The position numbers were made by a program, and so were the translations under genes. A stretch of 64,000 nt of DNA, taken from the NCBI RefSeq assembly GCF_000282035.1, contig NZ_AKKA01000087.1, forward strand, positions 1 to 64,000, read 5' to 3'. How positions within the stretch are numbered: the first letter of the stretch is position 1; each line of letters begins with the position of its first letter. The notes under the pieces were generated by a model. It did not search any database. It saw only the letters and a program-made list of their open reading frames with translations, and was not told where the DNA came from. The DNA is from Rhizobium sp. CF122 (GTDB lineage: Bacteria; Pseudomonadota; Alphaproteobacteria; Rhizobiales; Rhizobiaceae). Positions 25,631 to 35,000 of the stretch are shown here, piece after piece.

Positions 25631-25789
25631 GCCACCACCGAAGTGTTGCGACATGGCCAGTTTGGCGCGTGACCTTGCTGAGCCTTCGTTCTCGTCACGC
25701 TGTTTTGCATCTGGCATTGGACATGCTCCAAAGACGGGAAGAGGCGGCGCGACCGAGCCAGCCACTCTCGAACGACAGCTCGCGCGGCA

Positions 25790-26132
25790 GCGGCTTCCTC
25801 GTGCCGACGTGCCAAAGAGCGATCTTGGCGGATGCGATCGATGTGAGCATTGTGCATGATCGATAGCAGCCAGGTCCGCAGGTTATTACCACGGCGGAAA
25901 CTCTGCTTCTTTTCGTAGGCCCGCAGCAGCGCGTCATCGTGAACGAGATCTTCCGCATCATCCGAATTGCGCACGAGCGAGCGCGCATAGCACCCGAAGC
26001 GCTGCAAACTGGCCGATGACATCGAATGGGCCGGATGCGAGCGACGAATTATTCCAGCCGTCGAGGAAATTTCGAACAAGAATCAGTGATAGACGGCTCG
26101 CGGAAGCCGACAAGGTTACGTCGGGACAACGC
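25790..26132 (-). pseudogene. Decayed direct copy of the ECF sigma gene 5' region
   Basis: This stretch matches 19769-20135 in the same orientation with few differences. It covers codons 1 to about 85 of the ECF sigma gene plus about 110 bases of its upstream region. Compared with the intact copy it has lost 27 bases spanning the start codon and part of the -10 region. It also has an in-frame 3-base insertion (near 25936), a 1-base insertion (near 25991) that shifts the frame, and it ends abruptly in unrelated sequence at 25790. It cannot encode a sigma factor. The two copies are direct repeats that bracket the HigBA/integrase/bufferin block. Confidence 0.9.
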
Positions 26133-26163
26133 TCGTGCAAAAACCGTATCGAGTTAACCGGAG

Positions 26164-26559
26164 CTACCCGGGCCGACCGTCCGACAGTTCCTCAAGGATC
26201 GGGCAATCCGGTCTGTCGTTGCCATGGCATGCGTGGACCAGATGTTCCAATGTCCGGCGCAGCCCCGTGAGTTCCCGGATCTTGCGATCGATTTCCGTCA
26301 ACTTCGCCTGCGTCAGTTCCTTTACATCCGCACTCGCCCGGCTCTTGTCTTCGTAGAGTGCCAGCAGCTGACGACATTCTTCCACGGAAAAGCCGAGCCC
26401 GCGCGATCTCTGCAAGAAGTGCAGCTTGTGGACGTCACTCTCGGCATAGTCGCGATAGCCGTTTCCGCCCCGGTCGGGGCGGATCAAGCCGATATCCTCA
26501 TAGTAGCGGATCGTTTTCGGCGCCAATCCGGAGCGTTCCGATGCTTGCCCTATATTCAC
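26164..26559 (-). CDS. cueR: Copper-responsive MerR-family regulator (CueR/HmrR type)
   Basis: 131-residue MerR-family activator. The helix-turn-helix MNIGQASERSGLAPKTIRYY is at the N-terminus, a dimerisation helix spans about 75-108, and the metal-binding loop cysteines C111 and C119 (ACHGNDRPDC) have the spacing of Cu(I)/Ag(I) sensors. It follows the P-type ATPase gene by 9 bases on the same strand, the arrangement known from rhizobial actP-hmrR. It should activate the promoter at 29.1 kb. Confidence 0.93.
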   Translation of the reverse strand: MNIGQASERSGLAPKTIRYYEDIGLIRPDRGGNGYRDYAESDVHKLHFLQRSRGLGFSVEECRQLLALYEDKSRASADVKELTQAKLTEIDRKIRELTGLRRTLEHLVHACHGNDRPDCPILEELSDGRPG

Positions 26560-26568
26560 GGCGATCTC

Positions 26569-29070
26569 CTATAGCTTGACGAGCCGCAGTCGTAGCGCAT
26601 TGCCGATGACCGACACAGACGACAGGCTCATGGCGGCGGCAGCGATCATCGGCGACAGCAGCAATCCGAACACAGGGTAGAGCGCACCCGCTGCCAGCGG
26701 TACGCCAAGTGCGTTGTAACCGAAAGCAAAGCCGAGGTTCTGGCGGATGTTGCGCATGGTGGCCATCGCGAGCCGCCTTGCACGGACGATCCCATTCAGA
26801 TCGCCCTTGACGAGTGTCAGGCCGGCGCTTTCCATTGCAACATCAGCACCGGTGCCCATCGCGATACCTACGTCGGCCGCGGCGAGCGCAGGCGCATCGT
26901 TGACGCCATCGCCTGCCATGGCGACGACTGCACCCTTAGCTTGCAGTTCGTCGACCAAAGCCTTCTTGCCTTCGGGCAGGATGTCGGCGCGTACCTCGTC
27001 GATGCCAAGGCTTTTTGCCACGGCGCGCGCGGTGCGTTCATTGTCGCCTGTGGCCATGATGATGGTCAGGCCGGTCTCGTGCAGCGCCCTGATCGCAGCT
27101 GCCGTGGTCGGCTTAATCCGGTCGGCAACCGCCACGAAGCCGGCGAGCCTTTCATCGACGACCACGAACATCACGGTTTTGCCCTCATCCCGGAACGACC
27201 GAACCTGTTCGGCAAGAGGTGTAACATCGACACCGAGATCCTCCATCATTGTGGCGTTGCCAAGCGCGACAATGGTCCGGTCGGCTTTGCCCACCACACC
27301 CTTGCCGGTTCTTGCTTCAAAGCCGGTGACGTCGCTCAGATCGATCCCGCGCTCCTGCGCGCCGGATACAATGGCCTCCGCCAGCGGGTGCTCGGATCCA
27401 CGCTCAAGGCTGGCAGCGAGCTTCAGGAGGCGAGTTTCCGCGACGCCGCCAAGGGAAACGACATCCGTAAGTCTCGGCTTTCCTTCCGTCAGGGTACCTG
27501 TCTTGTCGACGATCAGGGTGTCGACGCGTGCGAAGCGTTCAAGCGCTTCCGCGTCCTTGATCAGAACGCCTTCCTGAGCGCCGCGGCCCGTCGCGATCAT
27601 GATCGACATGGGTGTCGCCAGGCCGAGTGCGCAGGGGCAAGCGATGATCAAAACAGCAACGGCGGCGAGCAACGCATGTGCCATGCGGGGCTCGGGGCCG
27701 ACAAGGCTCCAGACGATGAAAGCGATGATAGCTGCGGCGACAACAGCGGGAACGAAGATGGCGGAAACGCGATCGACCGCTCCCTGGATGGGCGCACGTG
27801 AACGCTGGGCTTTTGCGACCAGGTCGACGATGCGCGACAACGTCGTGTCGGCACCGACCTTCTCGGCGATCATCACGAGCGTTCCGTTCTTGTTGATCGT
27901 GCCGCCGGTGACCGCGTCACCCTTCTGTTTTTCGACCGGGATCGGTTCGCCTGTTATCATGGCTTCGTCGAGGGTCGACTGCCCTTCGGTGACGGAACCG
28001 TCGATCGGGATACGCTCGCCCGGGCGAACACGGACACGATCTCCGACTTGTATTTCATCGACAGCCACGTCGATTTCGGAGCCGTCCGCATTGATGCGTC
28101 GCGCCGTCTTCGGTGCAAGATCAAGCAATGCGCGTATAGCCGAACCAGTCTTCTCGCGGGCCTTCAATTCCAGAACCTGGCCGACAAAGACCAGAGCCAC
28201 AATAACGGCAGCCGCTTCGAAATAGACGGGAACGGTGTCTCCATGACCGCGCAAGGTATGCGGGAAGATGCTGGGTGCGATCGCCGCAACGACGCTATAG
28301 ACGTAGGCCGTTCCAACGCCGAGCCCGATCAGCGTCCACATATTGGGGCTACGATTGACGAGCGAAGCCCGTGCCCGTCGGAAGAACGGCAGCGCGGCCC
28401 AAAGAACGACCGGCGTGGCAAGAAGAAGTTCGATCCACGTCGCCTCTGGTTCGCCGATCCAGTCGCGTAGCGGCAGACCGATCATCGGTCCCATGCTGAT
28501 TGCAAGCAGCGGGATCGAGAGTGTGCCGCTCACCCAGAGGCGGCGGGTGAAATCCACCAATTCCGGATTCGGGCCTTCATCAGCCGGTGGAACACCCATC
28601 GGTTCCAGCGCCATGCCGCATTTCGGGCAGTCGCCCGGATGATCGCTGACCACTTCGGGATGCATCGGGCAGGTATAGAGTGTGCCTTTCGGCATCGGCT
28701 TCTCGGCGGGTTTCTTGCCGTCTCGATAAACGCTGGGGTCTGCTTCGAATTTCGCCTTGCAGCCAGCCGAGCAGAAGTAGAACCTTTCGCCCTCATGCTT
28801 CAGCATATGCTTTGCACTGGCGCGCTTGACAGTCATTGCGCAAACCGGATCAGTCGCCGTCAAGTAGTTTTGCGGTGCAGCCTCGAACTTTCGCCGGCAG
28901 CCGTGCGAGCAGAAATGATAGGTATGCCCTTCATATAGAAGCGAAGGCTTGCCGGCCTCGGGATCGACCGTCATGCCGCAGACAGGATCGCGCACGATGC
29001 CGTCCGTATTTGTAGCGCCATGATCATGGCCGTGATGATCGCGGTGGTGATGGCCGTGGCTGCTATCCAT
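26569..29070 (-). CDS. Copper-exporting P1B-type ATPase with YHS domains
   Basis: 833-residue heavy-metal ATPase that pumps Cu(I) out of the cytoplasm. The N-terminus is a His-rich stretch (about 5-18). Two YHS/TRASH domains follow (about 27-72 and 74-117, each with DPVC and FCSxGC motifs), then an HMBD motif CPMHPEVVSDHPGDCPKCGM (about 134-153). It lacks the usual HMA GMTCxxC domain. Eight membrane helices, the CPC ion site (about 476, IIACPCALGLATP), DKTGT (about 520) and GDGVNDAPAL complete a functional pump. It is transcribed with the CueR-type gene from a CueR-type promoter. Confidence 0.95.
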   Translation of the reverse strand: MDSSHGHHHRDHHGHDHGATNTDGIVRDPVCGMTVDPEAGKPSLLYEGHTYHFCSHGCRRKFEAAPQNYLTATDPVCAMTVKRASAKHMLKHEGERFYFCSAGCKAKFEADPSVYRDGKKPAEKPMPKGTLYTCPMHPEVVSDHPGDCPKCGMALEPMGVPPADEGPNPELVDFTRRLWVSGTLSIPLLAISMGPMIGLPLRDWIGEPEATWIELLLATPVVLWAALPFFRRARASLVNRSPNMWTLIGLGVGTAYVYSVVAAIAPSIFPHTLRGHGDTVPVYFEAAAVIVALVFVGQVLELKAREKTGSAIRALLDLAPKTARRINADGSEIDVAVDEIQVGDRVRVRPGERIPIDGSVTEGQSTLDEAMITGEPIPVEKQKGDAVTGGTINKNGTLVMIAEKVGADTTLSRIVDLVAKAQRSRAPIQGAVDRVSAIFVPAVVAAAIIAFIVWSLVGPEPRMAHALLAAVAVLIIACPCALGLATPMSIMIATGRGAQEGVLIKDAEALERFARVDTLIVDKTGTLTEGKPRLTDVVSLGGVAETRLLKLAASLERGSEHPLAEAIVSGAQERGIDLSDVTGFEARTGKGVVGKADRTIVALGNATMMEDLGVDVTPLAEQVRSFRDEGKTVMFVVVDERLAGFVAVADRIKPTTAAAIRALHETGLTIIMATGDNERTARAVAKSLGIDEVRADILPEGKKALVDELQAKGAVVAMAGDGVNDAPALAAADVGIAMGTGADVAMESAGLTLVKGDLNGIVRARRLAMATMRNIRQNLGFAFGYNALGVPLAAGALYPVFGLLLSPMIAAAAMSLSSVSVIGNALRLRLVKL

Positions 29071-29105
29071 TCGATTCTCCTTTGCCGGACAAGGCAGTGG
29101 ATAAC

Positions 29106-29136
29106 CTTATGAACCTTCCAGCAACTGGAAGGTCAA
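29106..29136 (-). promoter_or_regulatory. CueR-type promoter of the copper ATPase operon
   Basis: On the minus strand TTGACC (29136-29131) and CATAAG (29111-29106) are 19 bases apart, the long spacer typical of MerR-family promoters. The spacer region holds a perfect palindrome, ACCTTCC-N7-GGAAGGT, at 29113-29133, which matches the CueR/HmrR operator. The ATPase start is 36 bases downstream. Confidence 0.93.
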
Positions 29137-29346
29137 GCGGAAAGTTCGGCAAATTTGGCGGGAGAAGCCTGCACAAAGACAAATGGCCTGCCGGAGGGCA
29201 GGCCATAGTCAACCGCAAGGATAATGGCAGATACTGAAATACTACTCGAAACAAATTCCGCATCTTGCCATATCATAAGAGCACGACCGGGCGTTGATTA
29301 CACTTCAGACAAAAGCGGTAAGTGGGCCTACCATTCGGTGAAGAGA

Positions 29347-29739
29347 TCAGTTCTTGCGATGCTGCTCTTGTTCGTCATCAGGCACATCATCAGCCTGGTG
29401 CACCAAGAGGATTCCCAGAGCCCTGGCGGATTCTCGGGGCAGGGCATAGTGCAGCCACCCAAAGCGCGGGTCACGAATGTGGAGAAGTGATTCTCCAAGC
29501 AACGCGTCGGGTTCCGAATACCAACGAGGATCGAGCACGGCATTGACCATCTGGCCGCCTTTCCAAGTCTCCTGGTGCGGCGGGGGCATCTCTGCCCTGA
29601 TTTGACCGACACTGTCGATGAGCCTTGATAGCGAATCTGCGTCAAGTACGAACGCGACCGGTGGATCTGTCGGAAAGGTGATCGACAAGGTCTTGAGCTC
29701 GTCGTCGAGCTCCCACCGCGGCTCCTCGCTGTTGCTCAT
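29347..29739 (-). CDS. Conserved-looking hypothetical protein
   Basis: 130-residue acidic soluble protein with no family that I recognise. It has no signal peptide or membrane segment. The start at 29739 follows AGAGG by 5 bases; a GTG two codons upstream is less likely. It sits alone between the copper ATPase promoter and pbpC. Codon use is like its neighbours, which supports a real gene. A frame antisense to it at 29224-29490 is treated as a shadow. Confidence 0.65.
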   Translation of the reverse strand: MSNSEEPRWELDDELKTLSITFPTDPPVAFVLDADSLSRLIDSVGQIRAEMPPPHQETWKGGQMVNAVLDPRWYSEPDALLGESLLHIRDPRFGWLHYALPRESARALGILLVHQADDVPDDEQEQHRKN

Positions 29740-29917
29740 GCTCACCTCTTTTTAGCTGCACCAGGACGATGCAGTGTTGGACGAAGACAACGCAAACAAG
29801 GAAAAACCGACTACGATCGGTGATCAAAGCCAATGCAATCATCCGATTTAGGCTTAGCTAATATAGGCGTAACTTATCTTTGAAGGCACGTACACCCTTG
29901 GATGTAGTCACCTAACC

Positions 29918-29937
29918 CCGACAGTCGAGTTTGTCGG
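29918..29937 (-). terminator. Hairpin after pbpC
   Basis: CCGACA and TGTCGG form a 6-bp stem with an 8-base loop directly after the pbpC stop. No T-run follows, so termination is uncertain. Confidence 0.35.
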
Positions 29938-32019
29938 TTAATCGACAAAGACGCCGACGCTTGCTGCCCGGCCCATTGCGTCAATCACGGTGAGCTTTGA
30001 GTAGCCGCCGCCATCTGGCATCCACTGATTGGTGCGACGGCGGGAGATATCGGGCAAAGGCTTGCCGTTGGCGAGCCAACGGAAGGGGGCTCGTCCGCCC
30101 TGCAGTTTCAGCGTCAGGGGCGAGAGATCGCCGCTCTTTGCCCCAAGATCGACATGCGCACCCTCGGGCGGATAGACGATCTGCGGCGCCGGTTCGCGGC
30201 CGGAGGTTGCCAACAGGCCACTTAGATTGATGGCGAAGCGACGTTGGCTGATCGGCAGCTCGGCCTGGGCGATCCGCATTGCTCCCAATGGCGGACGGGG
30301 GAGGGGCGTCGTCGCGATCCCTGATTTTGCAAAGCCTTCAAAGAGGATGGGGGCCGCGGTGCCGTAGCCCGTTAATCCCGGCACGGCGCCATTGTCGGGG
30401 CGGCCGACCCAGACCCCGAGCACGTAGCGTCCATCATAACCGACGGACCAGGCGTCGCGATAGCCGTAGCTGGTCCCCGTCTTGTAGGCGATCCCCCGTT
30501 TTGGCGCGCCGGCCGGCGGAAGGACGCCCGAGAGGATATCGGCGACATTCCAGACGGCCACCGGATCAAGCATGCCCTCGCCATCTATCTTGCCAGGCCG
30601 GTCGTTGACGCCATCGCCGATGCGCACAGGCTGGCCGCGATTGGCGAGCGCGGTGTAGAGCTGGACCAGATCCTTCAGCGTGACGCCGAGGCCACCGAGA
30701 CCGATTGCCAGGCCGGGTGTTTCGTTCGGGGGCAATAGCGGACGCACCTCGGCATGGCGAAAGCGGATGAGCAGCTTTGCCGGATTGACGGCGTCGAGCA
30801 GCTTTACCGCCGGGACATTGAGGGACAATTGCAGCGCTTCGCGCACCGTGACATCGCCCTGATAGCTCATGTCGAAATTTCGCGGGCGGTAGCCAAAAAA
30901 ATCAGCCGGTCGGTCCTCGATGATCGTTTCCTGGCTTACGAGACCTTCTTCGAACGCGAGGCCATAGATGAACGGTTTCAGCGTGGAACCCGGTGAGCGG
31001 CTGGCGCGTGTCATGTCGATCCAGCCCGAACGGCTGGCGTCGAAGTAGTCGGCCGAGCCAACCTCGCCGACAATGTCGCCCGTCTGTGCATCGGCCATAA
31101 CCATGGCGATCGACAGCTTCGGGCCGAGTTTCAGGGCGGAGGCGCTCGCAACGGCTTCCAATCCTGCCTGCACCTGCTTCTTCAGGGTGGTCTGGTATTG
31201 GCGTGTCTTCGGATCCCTGCGGCGTGCTGCTTCGGCCACATGCGGTGCGAGCGCCGGAAGCTGCAGGCGTTGAGACGGCACCGGCACGATTTCGGCGCGC
31301 GCCGCCTCGCCCTCACCGACGGCCTCGGCGACGGCGACACGTTCCAGGACACGTTTGCGTGCTGCCTCGGCGGCCGCCAAGTTACGGTCCGGGCGACGCT
31401 TTTCCGGCAACTGCGGCAGCGCCACAAGGAGGGCGGCTTCGGCGACCGTCAACCGCCGTGGTTCTTTCCCGAAATAGGCAAGGCTTGCCGCCCGTACGCC
31501 CTCGAGATTGCCGCCATAGGGCGCATGCGTCAGATAGAGATCGAGGATCTGCTCCTTGGACAGGCGTCTCTCAATCTGGATGGCACGGGCCATCTGGAGA
31601 AGCTTCGCCGACAGCGAGCGGCCCTGGCGTGGCTCGATGAGCCGGGCGACCTGCATCGATAGGGTCGATGCGCCAGAGACGATGCGGCCATTGGTGACGA
31701 GTTGTACCGCGGCGCGTCCGATTGCCTGCACATCGACACCGGCATGGGTGTAGAACCGCCGGTCTTCGTAGGCGACAAGCATCTTGAGGAATTGCGGATC
31801 GACATCGGCCGACGTGGTCTTCAGACGCCAGAGACCTTCGGGGGTTGCGAAGGCGCGCAGCAATTGACCATCCGCGTCGAGCACTTCCGCAGAGACCGTG
31901 TCTGCCCTGTCGAGTGGCGGGGGATAGGCCCGGTCGGCGGCATCGAGCAAGACCAGCCCGACGCCGGCAAGGAGGATGCCGGCGACGCTTCCGATCGCGA
32001 GCTTCTTCTTCGCTCTCAT
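29938..32019 (-). CDS. pbpC: Penicillin-binding protein 1C
   Basis: Bifunctional peptidoglycan synthase, 693 residues, with an N-terminal membrane anchor (about 5-26). The glycosyltransferase-51 domain shows the EDRRFYTHAGVD motif near residue 88 and RLIEPRQGRSLSAKLLQMAR. The transpeptidase domain has the serine motif SPGSTLKPF near 343 and KTGTSYGYRDAW near 511. A C-terminal PBP1C-type domain of about 90 residues ends the protein. The ATG overlaps the macroglobulin stop by 4 bases; this pairing is conserved in many proteobacteria, where the two are thought to defend and repair the periplasm. Confidence 0.95.
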   Translation of the reverse strand: MRAKKKLAIGSVAGILLAGVGLVLLDAADRAYPPPLDRADTVSAEVLDADGQLLRAFATPEGLWRLKTTSADVDPQFLKMLVAYEDRRFYTHAGVDVQAIGRAAVQLVTNGRIVSGASTLSMQVARLIEPRQGRSLSAKLLQMARAIQIERRLSKEQILDLYLTHAPYGGNLEGVRAASLAYFGKEPRRLTVAEAALLVALPQLPEKRRPDRNLAAAEAARKRVLERVAVAEAVGEGEAARAEIVPVPSQRLQLPALAPHVAEAARRRDPKTRQYQTTLKKQVQAGLEAVASASALKLGPKLSIAMVMADAQTGDIVGEVGSADYFDASRSGWIDMTRASRSPGSTLKPFIYGLAFEEGLVSQETIIEDRPADFFGYRPRNFDMSYQGDVTVREALQLSLNVPAVKLLDAVNPAKLLIRFRHAEVRPLLPPNETPGLAIGLGGLGVTLKDLVQLYTALANRGQPVRIGDGVNDRPGKIDGEGMLDPVAVWNVADILSGVLPPAGAPKRGIAYKTGTSYGYRDAWSVGYDGRYVLGVWVGRPDNGAVPGLTGYGTAAPILFEGFAKSGIATTPLPRPPLGAMRIAQAELPISQRRFAINLSGLLATSGREPAPQIVYPPEGAHVDLGAKSGDLSPLTLKLQGGRAPFRWLANGKPLPDISRRRTNQWMPDGGGYSKLTVIDAMGRAASVGVFVD

Positions 32020-35000
32020 TTTGGCGCTGCGGTGACCTCCATCTTGCCGGTCGCCGTACGCGCAGAAAGCTGCGGCCGATACATGTCCTCGACGACGGCT
32101 GCGGGATGATCATAGGTGCCGGGCGTGACTGCGCGTACGACATAGGCGACGTTGATTTCGCGATTGTCGTCCGCAGAGCGGTTGAACGCGGCCACGAAAC
32201 GGTCGTTGCGGAATTCCGTATGGGCGGCGGTCACCTCGCCGATCCAGTCGAAGTTCGTCAGTTGGGCGCTGTCAACAAGGCTTGGATTGTCGATCTGGAA
32301 GCCGGCCGGCAGCAGATCCGTGACGACGATGCGTGACGGCCAGCTGTTGCTTTCCGTGATGTGCAGGACGACAACATAGCGTTCGTTCTGCTTCGCCTCG
32401 GTGACATTCGCCTGCTCGCCATCCATCGTGTAGTAGGTGCGCTCGATGGCAAAGCCATCGCCGCCTGCAGGCGGCGGCGCGACGGGAGCGGCCACCGTCG
32501 TGACGACAGCCGAGAGGGGCTCGCCGGTCTGGTTGGTGAGCGTGAGTGCGTTGCCCATCAAGACGTCCCCGGTCATCTTCGCCATATAGGCGCCGTTGTG
32601 CAGAGCGCCGTTGACGTCGATCTTGATCGAATCGTCGCCGCCCTGGATGGCACGCGCGGCAAGCAGCATCCAGGCCTGTTCCTGGGTGCTCGTATATTTG
32701 CTGCGGTTCCATTCCTTGGCGACAGCCTTCGCGAGTTCCGGCACCACGGGCGGGACGGGCCGGCTTTCGGCCGCGAGAGCAAGGATTGCGGCGCCGTCCC
32801 GCAGGATCGAGCCATAGTCCGTTCTCGAAAGATTGACGCGCGTAACCATCGACTGCTCCGACATCTGCAAGGCGTCGACGAAGATGTTCTTCGAGCGGGT
32901 TGCGTCGCCATAAAGCGCCAGCGCCGCGGCGATATGAGCCTTGGCAAGTGGCGTGGGGAAATCGTTGATCATCGTATCGGCATAGTAGCGAAGATCGCTG
33001 ATTGCGGCTTTCTTGTTGCGGGCGAGAACATAAAGTGCATAGGCGATCTGGTCGCCCTGATCCTTGACATTGACGTCATAGCTCAGCGCGTTCTGAAGGT
33101 TCTCCAGCGCCTGCACAAAAGCGCGATCCGGCACGTCATATTTCTGTTCGCGCGCGCGCGTCAGGAAATCGGTGACATAGGAATCGAGCCAGAGATCGCC
33201 GCTATCAGGCCCCCAGAGGCCAAAGCTTCCGGCCGAGGCTTGATACGAAAGGACCCGGTAGATTGCGTCCTGAACGCGTTTCTTGACATCGGCGTCATCT
33301 TCAAGGCCGGTCTGCTTGGCAAGTTCGCTCAGATAAAGCAGCGGCAGGGCACGGCTCGTCGTCTGCTCGGCGCAGCCGAATGGGTAGCGGTCGAGCGACA
33401 TCAGCAGAGCGGGAATGTCGAAGGCGGCCGAACGCGTGACGCCGATGCTGACGGAGGCGCCTGGCAGCACGCTGTCTGCCAACAACGCCTTGTCGACTGT
33501 CAGCTTGGTGGATGGATTGAGCGCCAGCACGCGGCGTTCGGTCATCGGCAGAACAGCTGGTCGCACGGTGACGTCCACCGTCTGATCCAGCGACAGGTCC
33601 GCTGCATCAGAGAGATTGATCGAAACGCTGCCATTGCCCGGCTGCTTGCCGGTGACGGCGAGTGTCAGGGCTGACTTGGCACCGGCCTCGAGATGGATCG
33701 TCTGCAAAGCCTCGTCAACGCCCACCGCGTCGTTGCCGGCAACGGTCAGTTTAAAGTCGCCTGCTGGCGCGTCGGTATTGGCAATATCGAGGCGAAGCTC
33801 GGACCTATCTCCGGGTGCGAGGAAGCGCGGCAGGCTAGCCGTTACGACGACCGGATCGCGAATGATGACATCCTTCGTCGCATGGCCAACGCCGGCCTTG
33901 GACCAGGCAACTGCCATCACGCGAGCTGTGCCGTTAAACTGCGGAATGTCGAAGCTGACATTCGCCTTGCCCTCGGCATCAAGTTTCACGGGGCCGGAGA
34001 AGAAGGCAACCAGCTTTTGCGTCGGCGGGCTCCCCTGAAGTGCTACGGCACCTCCGTCACCACCCGTCCTGAGCTTACCGGTGGCGCCGAGCGAGCCGTC
34101 GATCAGCCGTCCGTAGAGGTCGCGGATCTCGAGACCGAGCTGGCGTTGGCCGAAATACCAGTCTTCGGGGTTCGGCGGCTCGTATCGCGTCAGATTGAGA
34201 ATCCCAACGTCGACAGCAGCAACGGTCACATAAGCGTCCTCGTTGGCGCCCGCACCGGCCACGGCAAGGGTGATCGGCAGCGGTGCGCGCGGCAGCATCT
34301 TTTCCGGTGCGTCGATCGCAACGCGCAACGCACGCTCTGCCGGGTCGACCTTCAGCCATTTCACGCCAATGGCACGCATCGGCATGTGGCTGTCCTGGGC
34401 GTCGCCGGGGCGGAACAAAGTGGCGGTAACGTAAACGCCGGCACCCCAATTTGAGGTGACCGGAATATCGACCTCGCCGCCATTCTCGCCAATTGACGCG
34501 TTCTGGACGGCGACGAGATTTTCCGTGCCGGCTGCGATCATCAATTCGCCCGCATAGCGCGACGAGACCTTCAGCTTGGCTGTCTCACCGATCTTGTAGC
34601 TGTCCTTATCCAGCGCGATCTCAAGCCCATCAGGCGTCTCCGTCGATGTTGCCTGGACGAACCATCCTGCATCGAATTCCACACTTGAAGCAGGGCCGTC
34701 GGTCTCAGTGCTTTCGACTTCGAGGCGGTAGCGCCCCCAAGCAACGGGAGAGGATATCTTTGCTCCGTCGAGAGACGCATCGACATTGCCGTTTGCAACC
34801 TGCTCGGCGGTGTAGATCGGCTCATATTTCCAGGCCGTTCCGTCGCGATACCATTGGTAGTCGCGGTTCAGCTTGTAAAGCTTCCAGCGCAGACCGCTCA
34901 TCGCCTGCTTCTCGCTGTCGGCGCCAACGCCGATGACGGTGAAGTTGGCGATCGAATTTTCGCCGAGGTCACCCGAGAATTCCGGTTTGACGCCGATCAT

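Noticed and set aside
25201..26079. 292-codon minus-strand frame covering nrsF and the sigma copy
   Set aside because: It joins antisense nrsF with the decayed sigma fragment; there is no coherent protein.
29224..29490. 88-codon plus-strand frame
   Set aside because: Overlaps the 130-residue minus-strand gene in antisense and lacks a ribosome-binding site.
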